From Myxococcales bacterium (lineage in GTDB: Bacteria; Myxococcota_A; Polyangia; Polyangiales; Ga0077539), in assembly GCA_016792845.1 (NCBI GenBank), contig JAEUKH010000012.1, forward strand, positions 1-64,000: 64,000 nucleotides of DNA. The letters run 5' to 3'. The notes under the pieces are model-generated. The model was not told the origin of the DNA and ran no database searches. It was given only the letters and a program-made list of their open reading frames with translations. The translations under genes were made by a program, and so were the position numbers. Shown here piece after piece: positions 22,590 to 31,118 of this stretch. Positions within the stretch are counted from its first letter, which is position 1, and each line of letters begins with the position of its first letter.

Positions 22590-23159
22590 TCAGAGCGAGA
22601 CGTGGAGCTGGTGGCCCGTGCGGCGCACGATGTCGATCTTGAAGACGTCGCCGCGGTCCATCTCGGCGGGCTCTTTCTGCGAGGCCAGGGCCTCGACGAC
22701 CTCGGGCGAGTTGGCCGTCAGCACCGTCACGGGCCCCGCCACGGCCATCGGAAAGTCGTGCCAGGTGCCCTTGTGGATCATGATTCCGTGGCCCGGTTCG
22801 AGGAGGAAGCACACCACGTCGCCGAGGGCCGGGCGCGCGCCGTCTTCGCCTTCGAGGTGCTGGGTGGGCTTGCCGAGCACCATCGCGAAGGGCTGATCGC
22901 CGAGGCCCACGAAGAGCTGCGTCATGTGGAGGTGGCGTTCGAGCCAGATGAGGTCGCCCGAGCGCTTATGGATCCGCGCCGTACGGATCACCGCGTTGCC
23001 GCGGCACTCGAAGGGCAGGTTGTGCCCCTCTTCGACGGCGCCCTTGTAGAACGGGATGGTGAGCCCCGCGTTCGGCACATCGGTGCCCACGAAGAGGCCG
23101 TACTCACGGGTGTTCTCGGCGGTGGCCTTCACCACCGGCACTTCAACGATCGTCGTCAT
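22590..23159 (-). CDS. Ureidoglycolate lyase-like cupin protein
   Basis: 189 residues of the ureidoglycolate lyase family (PF04115-like), enzymes that split ureidoglycolate to glyoxylate and urea at the end of allantoin breakdown. Family features are LERHLHMTQLFVGLGDQPFA (about 74-93) and GIMIHKGTWHDFPMAVAGPV (about 131-150), with His residues placed as in the cupin metal or substrate site. The N-terminus MTTIVEVPVVKATAENTREY is usual. No other purine-catabolism gene is nearby; the upstream neighbour is a ketopantoate-reductase-like gene on the same strand (136 bp). The substrate may therefore differ. A GC hairpin sits in its 5' leader (23180-23195) and an AGGAG lies about 12 bp before the ATG. 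Confidence 0.78.
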   Translation of the reverse strand: MTTIVEVPVVKATAENTREYGLFVGTDVPNAGLTIPFYKGAVEEGHNLPFECRGNAVIRTARIHKRSGDLIWLERHLHMTQLFVGLGDQPFAMVLGKPTQHLEGEDGARPALGDVVCFLLEPGHGIMIHKGTWHDFPMAVAGPVTVLTANSPEVVEALASQKEPAEMDRGDVFKIDIVRRTGHQLHVSL

Positions 23160-23179
23160 CGTAGCTTCGCTCCTACGGG

Positions 23180-23195
23180 GCGCCCGCTCGGGCGC
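23180..23195 (-). promoter_or_regulatory. GC hairpin in the leader of the ureidoglycolate lyase-like gene
   Basis: GCGCCC-GCTC-GGGCGC is a 6-bp perfect stem with a 4-nt loop, ending about 20 bp before the start codon and just upstream of AGGAG. It could end transcription from the upstream gene or affect translation. There is no T-run. Confidence 0.25.
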
Positions 23196-23295
23196 TGGTA
23201 GACCCGCGCGCTGTGTGAGGCGCGCAAACGCTCACGGTCACAGCGCAACCTTCGGCCCGTGTAGCACGGTCGAGGGGTGCTCGGCATCGGCGCGC

Positions 23296-24240
23296 TCATG
23301 CATTGTTTGCGCGACGCGTCTGGCGTCGTTCGAGGTCTTCGACCAGGGCCACCAGGGTCTCGTTGACGGGGGTGCTCACCCCGTGGCGCGCGCCCCGCGA
23401 GACCACCGCGGCGTTGAGCCAGGGCAGCTCCGTCGCGCGGCCGTGACGGAGGTCTTGGAGCGTGGCGTTGAGGTTCGAGCGTGTGCGCTCGAGCGAGGCG
23501 AAGACGGCGTCGCGGTCGTCGCGCGAGAGCGCCTCACCTTCGGCGCTTGCGACGGCGATGGCTTCGTCGAGCAGGCGCTCGGCGAGGCGTCGCAGCGGGG
23601 GCGAGTCGAGCACGGCGCCGTTGGGGGCGTCGGCGATGGCGCAGAGGGCGTTGACGGCGAGGTTCCACAGCGATTTCTTCCACTCGGCGAGGGCGGTTTG
23701 GGGGCCGAGGTCGTCGACGGCGACGCCGCTGGCCCTGAGCGCATCGGCGAGGGTCGCTTTCGCGGCGTTGAGGGCCTCGTGCCCCGCGAGGTCGACCCGG
23801 TGCACCCCGGCCACCCGGAGCGTGGTGTCGTCTTCGCGCCGCGCGCCGAGCCAGAAGAGCGCGCGCCCAATTTGCGTCGGCGGCACCCCGCGGGCCTGGG
23901 CCTGGGCCGCGAGCCCGAGGCCGTTTTGCCCTAGAAAGACAGCGGTCTCGGGCGAGAGCCTGGGCACGATGCGCGCGAGCACGGCGTCGACCTCGGCGCA
24001 CTTGGTGGCCACGATCACGGTGCTGTCTCCGAGCCGCGCGGGCAGCGATTCGAGCTCGGTCACGTCGAGCGAGCGGGTCGCGAGGGTGGCACCCGTGCGG
24101 TCGATGACCCGCAAGGGCGTGCGGGCGAGGGCCTCGCGCCGGGCCCCCCGGGCCACCAGGGTCGTGGGCGCCGTGGGGCTCAGGGTGGCCGCGCTCCAGA
24201 GCCCGATGGCGCCGGCGCCGATGACAAAATGCCTTCTCAT
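23296..24240 (-). CDS. Ketopantoate reductase-family (PanE/ApbA-like) oxidoreductase
   Basis: 314 residues from ATG 24240 (MRRHFVIGAGAIGLWSAATL). GAGAIG is the Rossmann dinucleotide motif characteristic of the family. STVIVATKCAEVDAVL and AVFLGQNGLGL correspond to the conserved K/QN region that contacts NADPH and substrate. LAEWKKSLWNLAVNALCAIA contains the catalytic-type Lys and the Asn of the C-terminal helical domain. The family mostly reduces 2-ketopantoate to pantoate in CoA synthesis, but many paralogues act on other 2-oxo acids. No pan gene is adjacent. It is followed on the same strand by the ureidoglycolate lyase-like gene, so the pair might handle related 2-hydroxy or 2-oxo acids. 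Confidence 0.8.
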   Translation of the reverse strand: MRRHFVIGAGAIGLWSAATLSPTAPTTLVARGARREALARTPLRVIDRTGATLATRSLDVTELESLPARLGDSTVIVATKCAEVDAVLARIVPRLSPETAVFLGQNGLGLAAQAQARGVPPTQIGRALFWLGARREDDTTLRVAGVHRVDLAGHEALNAAKATLADALRASGVAVDDLGPQTALAEWKKSLWNLAVNALCAIADAPNGAVLDSPPLRRLAERLLDEAIAVASAEGEALSRDDRDAVFASLERTRSNLNATLQDLRHGRATELPWLNAAVVSRGARHGVSTPVNETLVALVEDLERRQTRRANNA

Positions 24241-24378
24241 GCTTGAGCCCTCACGCTGGCTGATTGCGCCGTCGGCCCCCGCGGCGCGGTCTCGATGCGG
24301 GGCGCCCCGGGGCGGTGGGTCGGTGTCTCCGCGCACCCTGGCGTGCTGTCCGCACCCCGCGCGGGCCCAGAATCGTTT

Positions 24379-26328
24379 ATGAACCGCACCGCCATGACTT
24401 CTCTGCTTCGCTTGCGCCGCGGTTCGGTGCGCCTCGTGGGCGCCCTCGCCGCGCTCGGCATTGTCGCGACCGGCTGCGGCTCGTCAAGCATCACCGGGGC
24501 TGACAGCGGCTCCCTCGCGGACGATGTTTCGCGCGATCGGCCCGACGCCGCGCCGCGTGACGCCGACGCGATCGATGCCACCGACGGGGGCGTCGACGCA
24601 GGCCCGCGCTTCGACCTCGGCAGCGACACGGGCTTCGGCGTCGACGTGCCCCGGCTCGCAGACGTCGACCCGCTGTGCGCCCTCGGGGCGTACGAGTCGT
24701 GCGTGGCGATGGCGCCGGGGCCGTGCCCGAATCTGGCCGACGGGGTCGAGCGAACGGTCGACCTTCGCGGGCGGAGCCACGAGCTGACCCTGAGCTGCGC
24801 GGGCCGCATGACCAGCATCGGGCCCGACGTGGTGCTGCCGCTGACGGTGCGCGAGACGAGCGACGTGACCATCACGGCGGTGGCGGGTACGGGCGACACC
24901 GCGGTGATCGCGCTCTACCCCGCGGGGCGGTGCGGTGAACCCACCGCCGAGAGAGAGTGCAACAACGCGAGCTCGGCCATCGGAGGCATCGCGACCTTTC
25001 GGGCGCCGAGCGTTCCGCCCGGAGAGTATGTCGTCGCGGTGGTCGGCGCCGTGGGCACGCCCACGCGGGTGTTCGCGAATTTGCGCCCCGCGCGGCCGCG
25101 GCAAGACGGCGACCTCTGCCCGGGCATCGAGGTGCCCACCAACGGCACCGCCGTGCCGCTCGACGCGAGCCGCTTCACCCAATCGGTCGACTACGGCACC
25201 ACCTGCGGCGCCTACGGCAACGAAGGCCTCGGGTGGACCGACGCCGTCTTTCGCTTCACCACCACCGAGACCCGCGACGTCACCCTCACCGTCGAGGGCT
25301 CCGAAGAGACCGACCTCTCGATCGACGTCTCGGGCGTCTGCGGCGCCCGCAGCCAGACCATCCTCGGCTGCACCTCGGGCCGCCCCGCGACGCGCACCCT
25401 GCGCAACCTCGCGCCGGGCACCTGGTACGCCGTGGTCGATTACCGCACCGGCGTCCAGTCGTCGCAGCGGCTCGCGATGCGCGTCACCACCGCCGCCCCG
25501 ACGCCGCCCAGCCCCGTCGCCGTGTGCCCGGGCCTCAGCGTCCGCGAGAACGTCGCGGGGGTGGCCAACATCGGCGACCTCCTCGGGGCCGCGCCGCTCA
25601 CCTGCCTGCGGCGCCCGCGCGTGGGGGCGTATTTCAACTTCACCACCGCCGCCGAGCCCGCCGACTACCTCGTCAACGTCGCGGCCTCGCAGCAGGGCAG
25701 CGACGCGGCCTTCGAGCTCCGCAGCGACTGCGCCGACACCACCGCCACCGTGGGCGAGTGCACCGGCCCCGCCGACCGCACCGCGCGCTCGGTGTGGCGC
25801 CGCTTTCGAGGGCTCAACCCCAGCACGGCCTACACCGTGGTGGCCGCCTCGACGGCCCTCAACGGCACCCTCAACACGCGGGTCCAGCGGCTCCCCGAGG
25901 CCGCCCCGCAGACCCTCGGCGCGGCGGGCCTGCGCTGCGACAGCGCCGTCGACATCGGCCCCGCGGGCGGCATCTACGAAGGCACCACCGAGGGCGCCAC
26001 GGCCCTCGCCGAACCCGCGTGCACCCGCGGCGCCATGGGCTCGGCGTGCGCACCCTCGAAGGGCGCGATGTACCGCCTCGTGCTCACCGAGTCGCGCCGC
26101 GTGGTGGCCACCCTCACGGGCCTCACCCACGACGCCCTCGTCGAGATTCGCCAAGGTGCGAGCTGCCCAGGGCAGACCCTCCAGGGGGCCTGCAACGACG
26201 ACTGGCTGAGCACCGCGAGCCAGGTCGACACCGTGCTCTCGGCGGGCACCTACTGGGTCTACGCTTCGGGCTGCGGCGCCGACGCCACCGGGCGCTACAC
26301 CCTCGACGTGGCCGTGCTCCCGCCTTGA
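24379..26328 (+). CDS. Lipoprotein with repeated pre-peptidase-like beta domains
   Basis: 649 residues. The N-terminus MNRTAMTSLLRLRRGSVRLV leads to AALGIVATGC, a lipobox. An Asp-rich linker (DRPDAAPRDADAIDATDGGV) is typical of myxobacterial lipoproteins. The rest comprises about four beta-sandwich repeats of 110-130 residues. Each has a strand pattern ending in a PGTYYV-like loop: PSVPPGEYVVAVVGAVGT, NLAPGTWYAVVDYRTGVQ, VLSAGTYWVYASGCGAD. Cys pairs around CNDDW or similar recur. This matches the PPC (bacterial pre-peptidase C-terminal) type seen in exported proteins. A protease domain is absent, so it is probably structural or adhesive. ATG 24379 is preferred over 24295 because the upstream codons break the signal sequence. 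Confidence 0.8.
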   Translation: MNRTAMTSLLRLRRGSVRLVGALAALGIVATGCGSSSITGADSGSLADDVSRDRPDAAPRDADAIDATDGGVDAGPRFDLGSDTGFGVDVPRLADVDPLCALGAYESCVAMAPGPCPNLADGVERTVDLRGRSHELTLSCAGRMTSIGPDVVLPLTVRETSDVTITAVAGTGDTAVIALYPAGRCGEPTAERECNNASSAIGGIATFRAPSVPPGEYVVAVVGAVGTPTRVFANLRPARPRQDGDLCPGIEVPTNGTAVPLDASRFTQSVDYGTTCGAYGNEGLGWTDAVFRFTTTETRDVTLTVEGSEETDLSIDVSGVCGARSQTILGCTSGRPATRTLRNLAPGTWYAVVDYRTGVQSSQRLAMRVTTAAPTPPSPVAVCPGLSVRENVAGVANIGDLLGAAPLTCLRRPRVGAYFNFTTAAEPADYLVNVAASQQGSDAAFELRSDCADTTATVGECTGPADRTARSVWRRFRGLNPSTAYTVVAASTALNGTLNTRVQRLPEAAPQTLGAAGLRCDSAVDIGPAGGIYEGTTEGATALAEPACTRGAMGSACAPSKGAMYRLVLTESRRVVATLTGLTHDALVEIRQGASCPGQTLQGACNDDWLSTASQVDTVLSAGTYWVYASGCGADATGRYTLDVAVLPP

Positions 26329-26381
26329 GGCTGGGCCACCCCGGCACCTCCAGAAAACGCTGCGGCGGTGAGGCAAACGCG

Positions 26382-26401
26382 CTGAATGGCGGTTCATTCA
26401 G
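26382..26401. promoter_or_regulatory. FadR-like (TetR-family) operator before the acyl-CoA dehydrogenase
   Basis: CTGAATG-N6-CATTCAG is a perfect inverted repeat with 7-bp arms. Its TGAATG-N6-CATTCA core has the same half-sites and spacing as the published operator of Bacillus-type (TetR-family) FadR regulators of beta-oxidation. It lies 33 bp before the ATG of an acyl-CoA dehydrogenase gene and overlaps where a -35 would be, given a TAGAGT at 26416-26421. No TetR gene is in the window. Assignment rests on motif match and context. Confidence 0.65.
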
Positions 26402-26434
26402 GGGGCGCCCTGGGCTAGAGTCCGGGGCGTCGCC

Positions 26435-28249
26435 ATGAGCACTGTGCATCACTACAAGTCGAACCTCCGCGATCTCTATTTCAACCTCTTCGAGGTGCTC
26501 GAAGTGGGCGAGAAGACCCTCGGCCGCGGGCGCTTCGACGCGATGGACGAGGCCTCGGCGCGGGAGCTCCTCCGGGCCCTTGAGAAGGTGTGCGCGAACG
26601 AGATCGCGTCGAGCTTCGCGGCGGCCGACCTCGACCCGCCGTACCTCGACGCCGAGGGGGTGGTGCGGGTGCCTGACGCGCTCAAGCGCTCGATCGAGGC
26701 GCACCACGAGGGGGGCTGGCATCTGCTCGAAGTGCCGCAGCATCTTGGGGGCGCGGGGGCGCCGCCGTCGGTGGTGTGGGCGGCCTTCGAGATGGTGGTC
26801 GGGGCGAACCCCGCCGCGGCGTTCTACCTCTTCGGGAGTTTCATCGCGCGGGTCATCGACCGCCTCGGCACTCCCTCGCAGCGGGCGCGGTTTTTACCGC
26901 AGATGCTCGACCAGCGATGGGCCGCGGCGATGGTGCTCACCGAGCCCGACGCGGGCAGCGACGTGGGCGCGGCGCGGGCCTCGGCGCGGCACATCGAGGG
27001 CGACGAGTGGGCCATCACGGGCGAGAAGCGCTTCATCACCAACGGCGATTTTGAGATCGCGGGCAATGTGGTCCACCTGGTGTTGGCGCGGCCCGAGGGC
27101 GCGGCCGGGGGCACCAAGGGGCTCTCGATGTTCATCGTGCCGAAGTACTGGGTCGAGCGCGACGGCTCGCTCGGCGCGCGCAACGGCTGGCAGGTGACCA
27201 AGGTCGAGAAGAAGATGGGCCTCAAGGCCTCGGTCACCTGTGAGGTCAGCTACGGCGGCGATGCGCCCTGCCGGGGCCTCCTGGTGGGCGAGGTGCACGA
27301 CGGCATTCGGCAGATGTTTCATGTGATCGAGCACGCCCGCATGGCCGTGGGCATGAAGTCGATCTCGACGGTGTCGACCGCGTACCTGAACGCGCTCCAG
27401 TACGCGAAGGAGCGCGTGCAAGGCCCGGCCCTCGCGCGGGCCAACGACAAGAGCTCGCCGCGGGTCCGCATCATCGCCCACGCCGACGTGCGGCGGATGT
27501 TGATGAACCTCAAGTGCCACGCCGAGGGCATGCGCGCGTTGGGGCTCTACATCGCGTCGCTCCAAGACGCGATCGAGCTCGCCGGGGGCCACGGCAAGGC
27601 GCCCGAGCTCGACCGGCTGAACGACCTCTTGCTGCCCCTCGTGAAGGGCTACTGCTCAGACCGCGGCTGGGATCTCCTCTCGCAAGCCTTGCAGGTCTAC
27701 GGCGGCGCGGGCTACTGCCAAGACTACCCGCTCGAACAGTACATCCGCGATCAGAAGATCGACACGCTCTACGAGGGCACCACCCACATCCAGGCGCTCG
27801 ATCTCTTCTTCCGCAAGGTGGGGCGCGACGGCGGGGCGACGCTGAACGCGCTCCTCGGGCAGGTCAACGAGACCCTCGAATCGGCGGCCGGCGGCGAGGC
27901 CCTCGCGCACGAGCGGGCGCTCCTCGCGAAGGCCGTGGGCAACCTCCAGGCGATCTTCATGACCATGCTCGGCAAGCTCGAAGAGTCGGTCGAACATGTC
28001 GGGCTTCAGGGCAATCGGATCTTGCACGCCCTGGCCGAGGTGGTGCTCGGGTGGTTGCTCATCCGGCACGCCGCGGTGGCCCTCGCGAAGCGCGACGGCG
28101 CGGGCGAGGCCGATCGTAACTTCTACGACGGCAAGGTCGCGTCGGCGCGTTGGTATTGCCGCGAGGTGCTGCCCAATCTGGCCCACCTGCGCAAGCTCAT
28201 CGAGGCGAGCGAGCTGAGCCTGGTCAGCCTCGACGAGGCCCTCTTTTGA
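26435..28249 (+). CDS. Acyl-CoA dehydrogenase (long form)
   Basis: 604-residue FAD enzyme introducing the alpha-beta double bond in acyl-CoA. AMVLTEPDAGSDVGAARASA (about 165-184) is the flavin/substrate signature, and WAITGEKRFITNGDF follows. The catalytic Glu is E447 in KIDTLYEGTTHIQALDLFFR. The protein is about 200 residues longer than classic enzymes. The C-terminal extension (about 465-604) is helical and matches the long group that includes DmdC and the C-terminal domain of very-long-chain or FadE5-like enzymes. Chain length is unknown. A FadR-like operator and a TAGAGT hexamer precede it, so fatty-acid-responsive repression is likely. It is transcribed alone. Confidence 0.9.
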   Translation: MSTVHHYKSNLRDLYFNLFEVLEVGEKTLGRGRFDAMDEASARELLRALEKVCANEIASSFAAADLDPPYLDAEGVVRVPDALKRSIEAHHEGGWHLLEVPQHLGGAGAPPSVVWAAFEMVVGANPAAAFYLFGSFIARVIDRLGTPSQRARFLPQMLDQRWAAAMVLTEPDAGSDVGAARASARHIEGDEWAITGEKRFITNGDFEIAGNVVHLVLARPEGAAGGTKGLSMFIVPKYWVERDGSLGARNGWQVTKVEKKMGLKASVTCEVSYGGDAPCRGLLVGEVHDGIRQMFHVIEHARMAVGMKSISTVSTAYLNALQYAKERVQGPALARANDKSSPRVRIIAHADVRRMLMNLKCHAEGMRALGLYIASLQDAIELAGGHGKAPELDRLNDLLLPLVKGYCSDRGWDLLSQALQVYGGAGYCQDYPLEQYIRDQKIDTLYEGTTHIQALDLFFRKVGRDGGATLNALLGQVNETLESAAGGEALAHERALLAKAVGNLQAIFMTMLGKLEESVEHVGLQGNRILHALAEVVLGWLLIRHAAVALAKRDGAGEADRNFYDGKVASARWYCREVLPNLAHLRKLIEASELSLVSLDEALF

Positions 28250-28342
28250 GCCGCAGAGCGGCGGGGGTCGAGGGCGGCCGCTGCGCCGCAATGAAGCCCG
28301 CGCGGTCGACGCGCGCGCGAACACCCTCGCGAGGCGTGTAGC

Positions 28343-29614
28343 ATGGGGCCGATGCAGCCAGGCGCCCGCGTGCTCGCGCAGTATGTCGTCGACGCCCCGC
28401 TCGGGGCCGGCGGCATGGGGCGGGTCTACCGCGGGCGCCGCCTCGACGACGGGGCGCCGGTGGCCATCAAGTGCATGGGCGAGCTCGGCGGCCCCGCCCT
28501 GCGCGCGCGCTTCGCCCGCGAGGCGCTGCTGCTCGCGCGGGTGCGGCACCCGTCGGTGGTGTCGGTGCTCGACGCGGGCTTCCTCGACGACGACCAGCCC
28601 TGCATCGTGATGGAGCTCCTCGAAGGCGAGACCCTCGAAGCGCGCCTCGCCGATCGGGTGACCTTGCCCTGGCGCGAGGCCGTCGAGGTGCTCTTGGGGG
28701 TGCTCTCGGGGCTCGCCGCGATGCACGGCGCGGGCGTCTTGCACCACGACCTCAAGCCCTCGAACGTGCTGCTCCAGAACGGGCGCCTCGACGCCCCGAA
28801 GCTCATCGATTTTGGCATCGCCGCGCTGACCTCCGAAGGGGGCGCCCGGCCGCGTCACGGCGGCGTGTTGGTCGGCACCCCCGAGTACCTCTCGCCCGAG
28901 CAGCTCCGGGGCGCCGCGGTGAGCGAGCGCACTGACCTCTACGCCGCGGGCTTGATGCTGTACGAGCTCCTCACGGGCGCGCTCCCGCTGGTGGGCGAGG
29001 GGCTGTCGCTTGTGTCGCAGCGGGTGTCGACCCCGTGCCCGGCGCCGGTGGTGCCCGCGCAGATGCCGACGCCGCCCCCGGCCTTGCGCGCGGCGCTGAT
29101 GTCTGCCCTGGCCATTGACCCGATGCAACGCCCTGAGAGCGCTCATCATTTTGCCGCTCAGCTCGACGCCGCGCGGCACGCCGCCGAGGTCGACGCGGTG
29201 GTCACCTTCCGGCGACAGCTCGCCCGCGGGACGCCCATCACCGAGCCCGAGGTGATCGCGGGCCGGGGCCTCCAGGTGCGCGCCCTGGTGGCCGCGCGGG
29301 TGTCGCTCACGGCCGAGATTCGCGCCGCGCTCACGGCGTGTTGCGAAGGCTTCGGCGCGGGCTTCGCCCTCGGAGACGGGCTGTGGGTGGCGCTCCAGCG
29401 CGACGCCGTCGACGCGATCTCGGCGCAGGTCGCCGCCGAGCGGCTCATCAACGTGCTCTCGGCTCAGTTGGGCGCGACGCTCGTGGCGTGGCGCATGGTC
29501 GAGCCGAGCTTCACGCTGAGCCCCGCGATGCTCTCGGGCGAGGCGCCCTTGCACCCGTCGCTCAAGGCGCTGGTCGCCGCGCTCGGGTGGGCGCCGTCAG
29601 CGGCGTGCGGCTGA
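28343..29614 (+). CDS. Ser/Thr protein kinase, eukaryotic type, non-RD, with unknown C-terminal domain
   Basis: 423 residues. The Hanks-type kinase domain spans about 10-280: Gly loop GAGGMGRVYRG (21-31), ATP-anchoring K43 (VAIKCM), alpha-C E60, catalytic loop HHDLKPSNVLL (134-144, D136 and N141), DFG at 156-158 and VGTPEYLSPEQL. The usual HRD is HHD, making it a non-RD kinase, which often means no activation-loop phosphorylation control. Residues about 290-423 form a separate soluble domain (LARGTPITEPEVIAGRGLQV, FGAGFALGDGLWVALQRDAV) resembling a degenerate sensor or guanylate-cyclase-like fold, not identified. There is no membrane segment. A start at ATG 28352 is an alternative; TAGCAT at 28339-28344 would then be its -10. 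Confidence 0.88.
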   Translation: MGPMQPGARVLAQYVVDAPLGAGGMGRVYRGRRLDDGAPVAIKCMGELGGPALRARFAREALLLARVRHPSVVSVLDAGFLDDDQPCIVMELLEGETLEARLADRVTLPWREAVEVLLGVLSGLAAMHGAGVLHHDLKPSNVLLQNGRLDAPKLIDFGIAALTSEGGARPRHGGVLVGTPEYLSPEQLRGAAVSERTDLYAAGLMLYELLTGALPLVGEGLSLVSQRVSTPCPAPVVPAQMPTPPPALRAALMSALAIDPMQRPESAHHFAAQLDAARHAAEVDAVVTFRRQLARGTPITEPEVIAGRGLQVRALVAARVSLTAEIRAALTACCEGFGAGFALGDGLWVALQRDAVDAISAQVAAERLINVLSAQLGATLVAWRMVEPSFTLSPAMLSGEAPLHPSLKALVAALGWAPSAACG

Positions 29615-29627
29615 GCGGCGTGCGCGC

Positions 29628-30206
29628 TCAGGGCGCGGGGGGCAGCGTGGCGTTGATCCACGCGAGGGTGTCGTCGGCGCCGGGCGGCGGCCCCGCGGCG
29701 TCGGCGGCGCGCCCCGTCGCGTGCAGGCTCGCGCAGGTGGGCGGCGTCGCACCGCGCAGCGCGCCTTCGCCGAGCAAGGCGCCCGACCGCGCGGCGATGG
29801 CCCGCACCTGGCTGACCTGTTGGGTGCGCACGACGCGGGCGGCCCCGGGCGCTTCGCAGGTCTCGATCACCTGAGGCGCGCCGTCGTCGAAGCAGAGCAC
29901 CACGTTGACGTCGCGCGCCCGGCCGCTCGTCGCCGCCGAGGGGAGCCGCCCCAGCGTCGCGCGCCAACGGCCGTCGTGACGCTCGACCCCGGCGAAGACG
30001 TAGCGCTCTCCGCGGAGCCAGGTGCGCCCTACGGCGACCCCGCCGCGGCCCTCGCAGACCGCGGCGAAGGCCTCCATCTTGGCCGACGGGCCGCCCGCGA
30101 TCTGGTACGCGATCGGCAGCATCGCCAGGCCCGCGACGAGGGCCAAGGCGCGCCCCCAGCGCGTCGACCGCGAGGGCTCAACAGCGGGTTCATCGGTGTG
30201 CGACAT
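29628..30206 (-). CDS. Membrane-anchored protein of unknown function, 192 residues
   Basis: A short cytosolic N-terminus (MSHTDEPAVEPSRSTRWGR) precedes one membrane segment (ALALVAGLAMLPIAYQIAGG, about 20-39). The periplasmic part has two Cys (AVCEGRG, VVLCFDDGAPQVIETCEAPG) in a beta-rich domain with RTWLRGERYVFAGVERHDGR and DVNVVLCFDDG. Its layout resembles small SH3-like or OB-like periplasmic domains, but no family is recognised. It converges on the kinase gene (13 bp between stops) and diverges from the GST gene with 150 bp between starts. Confidence 0.6.
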   Translation of the reverse strand: MSHTDEPAVEPSRSTRWGRALALVAGLAMLPIAYQIAGGPSAKMEAFAAVCEGRGGVAVGRTWLRGERYVFAGVERHDGRWRATLGRLPSAATSGRARDVNVVLCFDDGAPQVIETCEAPGAARVVRTQQVSQVRAIAARSGALLGEGALRGATPPTCASLHATGRAADAAGPPPGADDTLAWINATLPPAP

Positions 30207-30356
30207 CGGGGTGCAGCGTACGCCACCGCGGCGCCGAGGTTTTGCACGAAGTTGGGCCTCGCGGCGCGCGGGCTCTACACGCCGCGGCCGTTACGGTAGG
30301 CTCGCGGCCCGACCCAAGCGGCGCGTCGGCCGAGGCCGCGTCGCACGAGGGGGAGC

Positions 30357-31118
30357 ATGCGAAACCCGATCCGACTGTTGACCATTCCGTTCAGTCACTA
30401 CTGCGAGAAGGCGCGATGGGCGCTCGATCGCGCGGGCGTTCGGTACGTCGAAGAGGGTCACCTGCCGCTCTTTCACACCCTCCCGGTGAAGCGGGCCGGG
30501 GGGCGCCGCACGGTGCCTGTGCTGGTGACGCCGCATCGCGTGCTCGACGACAGCACCGACATTCTTCGATGGTGTGACCTCTCGCTCGCGCCGTCTGAGC
30601 GGCTCTTCCCGCAGGGGCTCGACGCCGAGGTGCACGCGCTCGAGACGCGCTTCGACGAGTCGCTCGGGCCCGCGACCCGGCGCTGGGGGTACGGGCTCCT
30701 TCTGCCGCAGCGCGCGCTCCTCTTGCGCGCCCTCGACCAGAACGTGCCGCGGTACGAATCGTTCGTCGCGAGGCGCTCGTATCCGCTCCTCAGGGCCGCG
30801 CTCACCCGCGGGCTGAACCTCCGCCCCGAGGCCATCGCGCGCTCGGCCGCCCGCACCCGCGCCCTCTTCGACGAGGTGGCGGCCCGCCTCTCCGACGGCC
30901 GCGGGTACCTCGTCGGCGCGCAGCTCACCGCCGCCGACGTGGCCTTCGCGAGCCTCGCCGCGCCGGTGCTCATGCCGCCCGCGTACACCCGGTATCTGGT
31001 GCCCTTCGACGCGCTCCCAGACGACTTCGCCGAGATCGTTCACGCGCTGCGGGCGCACCCCGCGGGGGCCTTCGCGATGCGCCTCTACGACACCCACCGA
31101 AGCCCGGCGAGACCGTGA
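30357..31118 (+). CDS. Glutathione S-transferase-like protein
   Basis: 253 residues. The N-terminal thioredoxin-like domain reads IRLLTIPFSHYCEKARWALD, with the SHYCEKA active-site segment (Ser/Cys of the GST N-terminus), then RRTVPVLVTPHRVLDDSTDI, where VPVL carries the cis-Pro and DDSTDI the glutathione gamma-Glu contact (usual E/D-S). The C-terminal all-helical domain includes RGYLVGAQLTAADVAFASLA, the conserved N-cap box of GSTs. The protein is longer than average (about 210), with an extended helical region at 85-170. The substrate is unknown. The stop overlaps the next start as TGATG, so it is translationally coupled to the phospholipase-D-type gene. Confidence 0.85.
   Translation: MRNPIRLLTIPFSHYCEKARWALDRAGVRYVEEGHLPLFHTLPVKRAGGRRTVPVLVTPHRVLDDSTDILRWCDLSLAPSERLFPQGLDAEVHALETRFDESLGPATRRWGYGLLLPQRALLLRALDQNVPRYESFVARRSYPLLRAALTRGLNLRPEAIARSAARTRALFDEVAARLSDGRGYLVGAQLTAADVAFASLAAPVLMPPAYTRYLVPFDALPDDFAEIVHALRAHPAGAFAMRLYDTHRSPARP

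Noticed and set aside
24484..26397. 637-codon minus-strand frame over the PPC lipoprotein
   Set aside because: Shadow frame: composition is Gly/Arg/Val/Ala-biased and it crosses the FadR-like operator region. The plus-strand gene has a signal peptide and repeats.
27656..29554. 632-codon minus-strand frame over the acyl-CoA dehydrogenase and kinase genes
   Set aside because: It runs through two unrelated, clearly coding plus-strand genes and has no recognisable domain.
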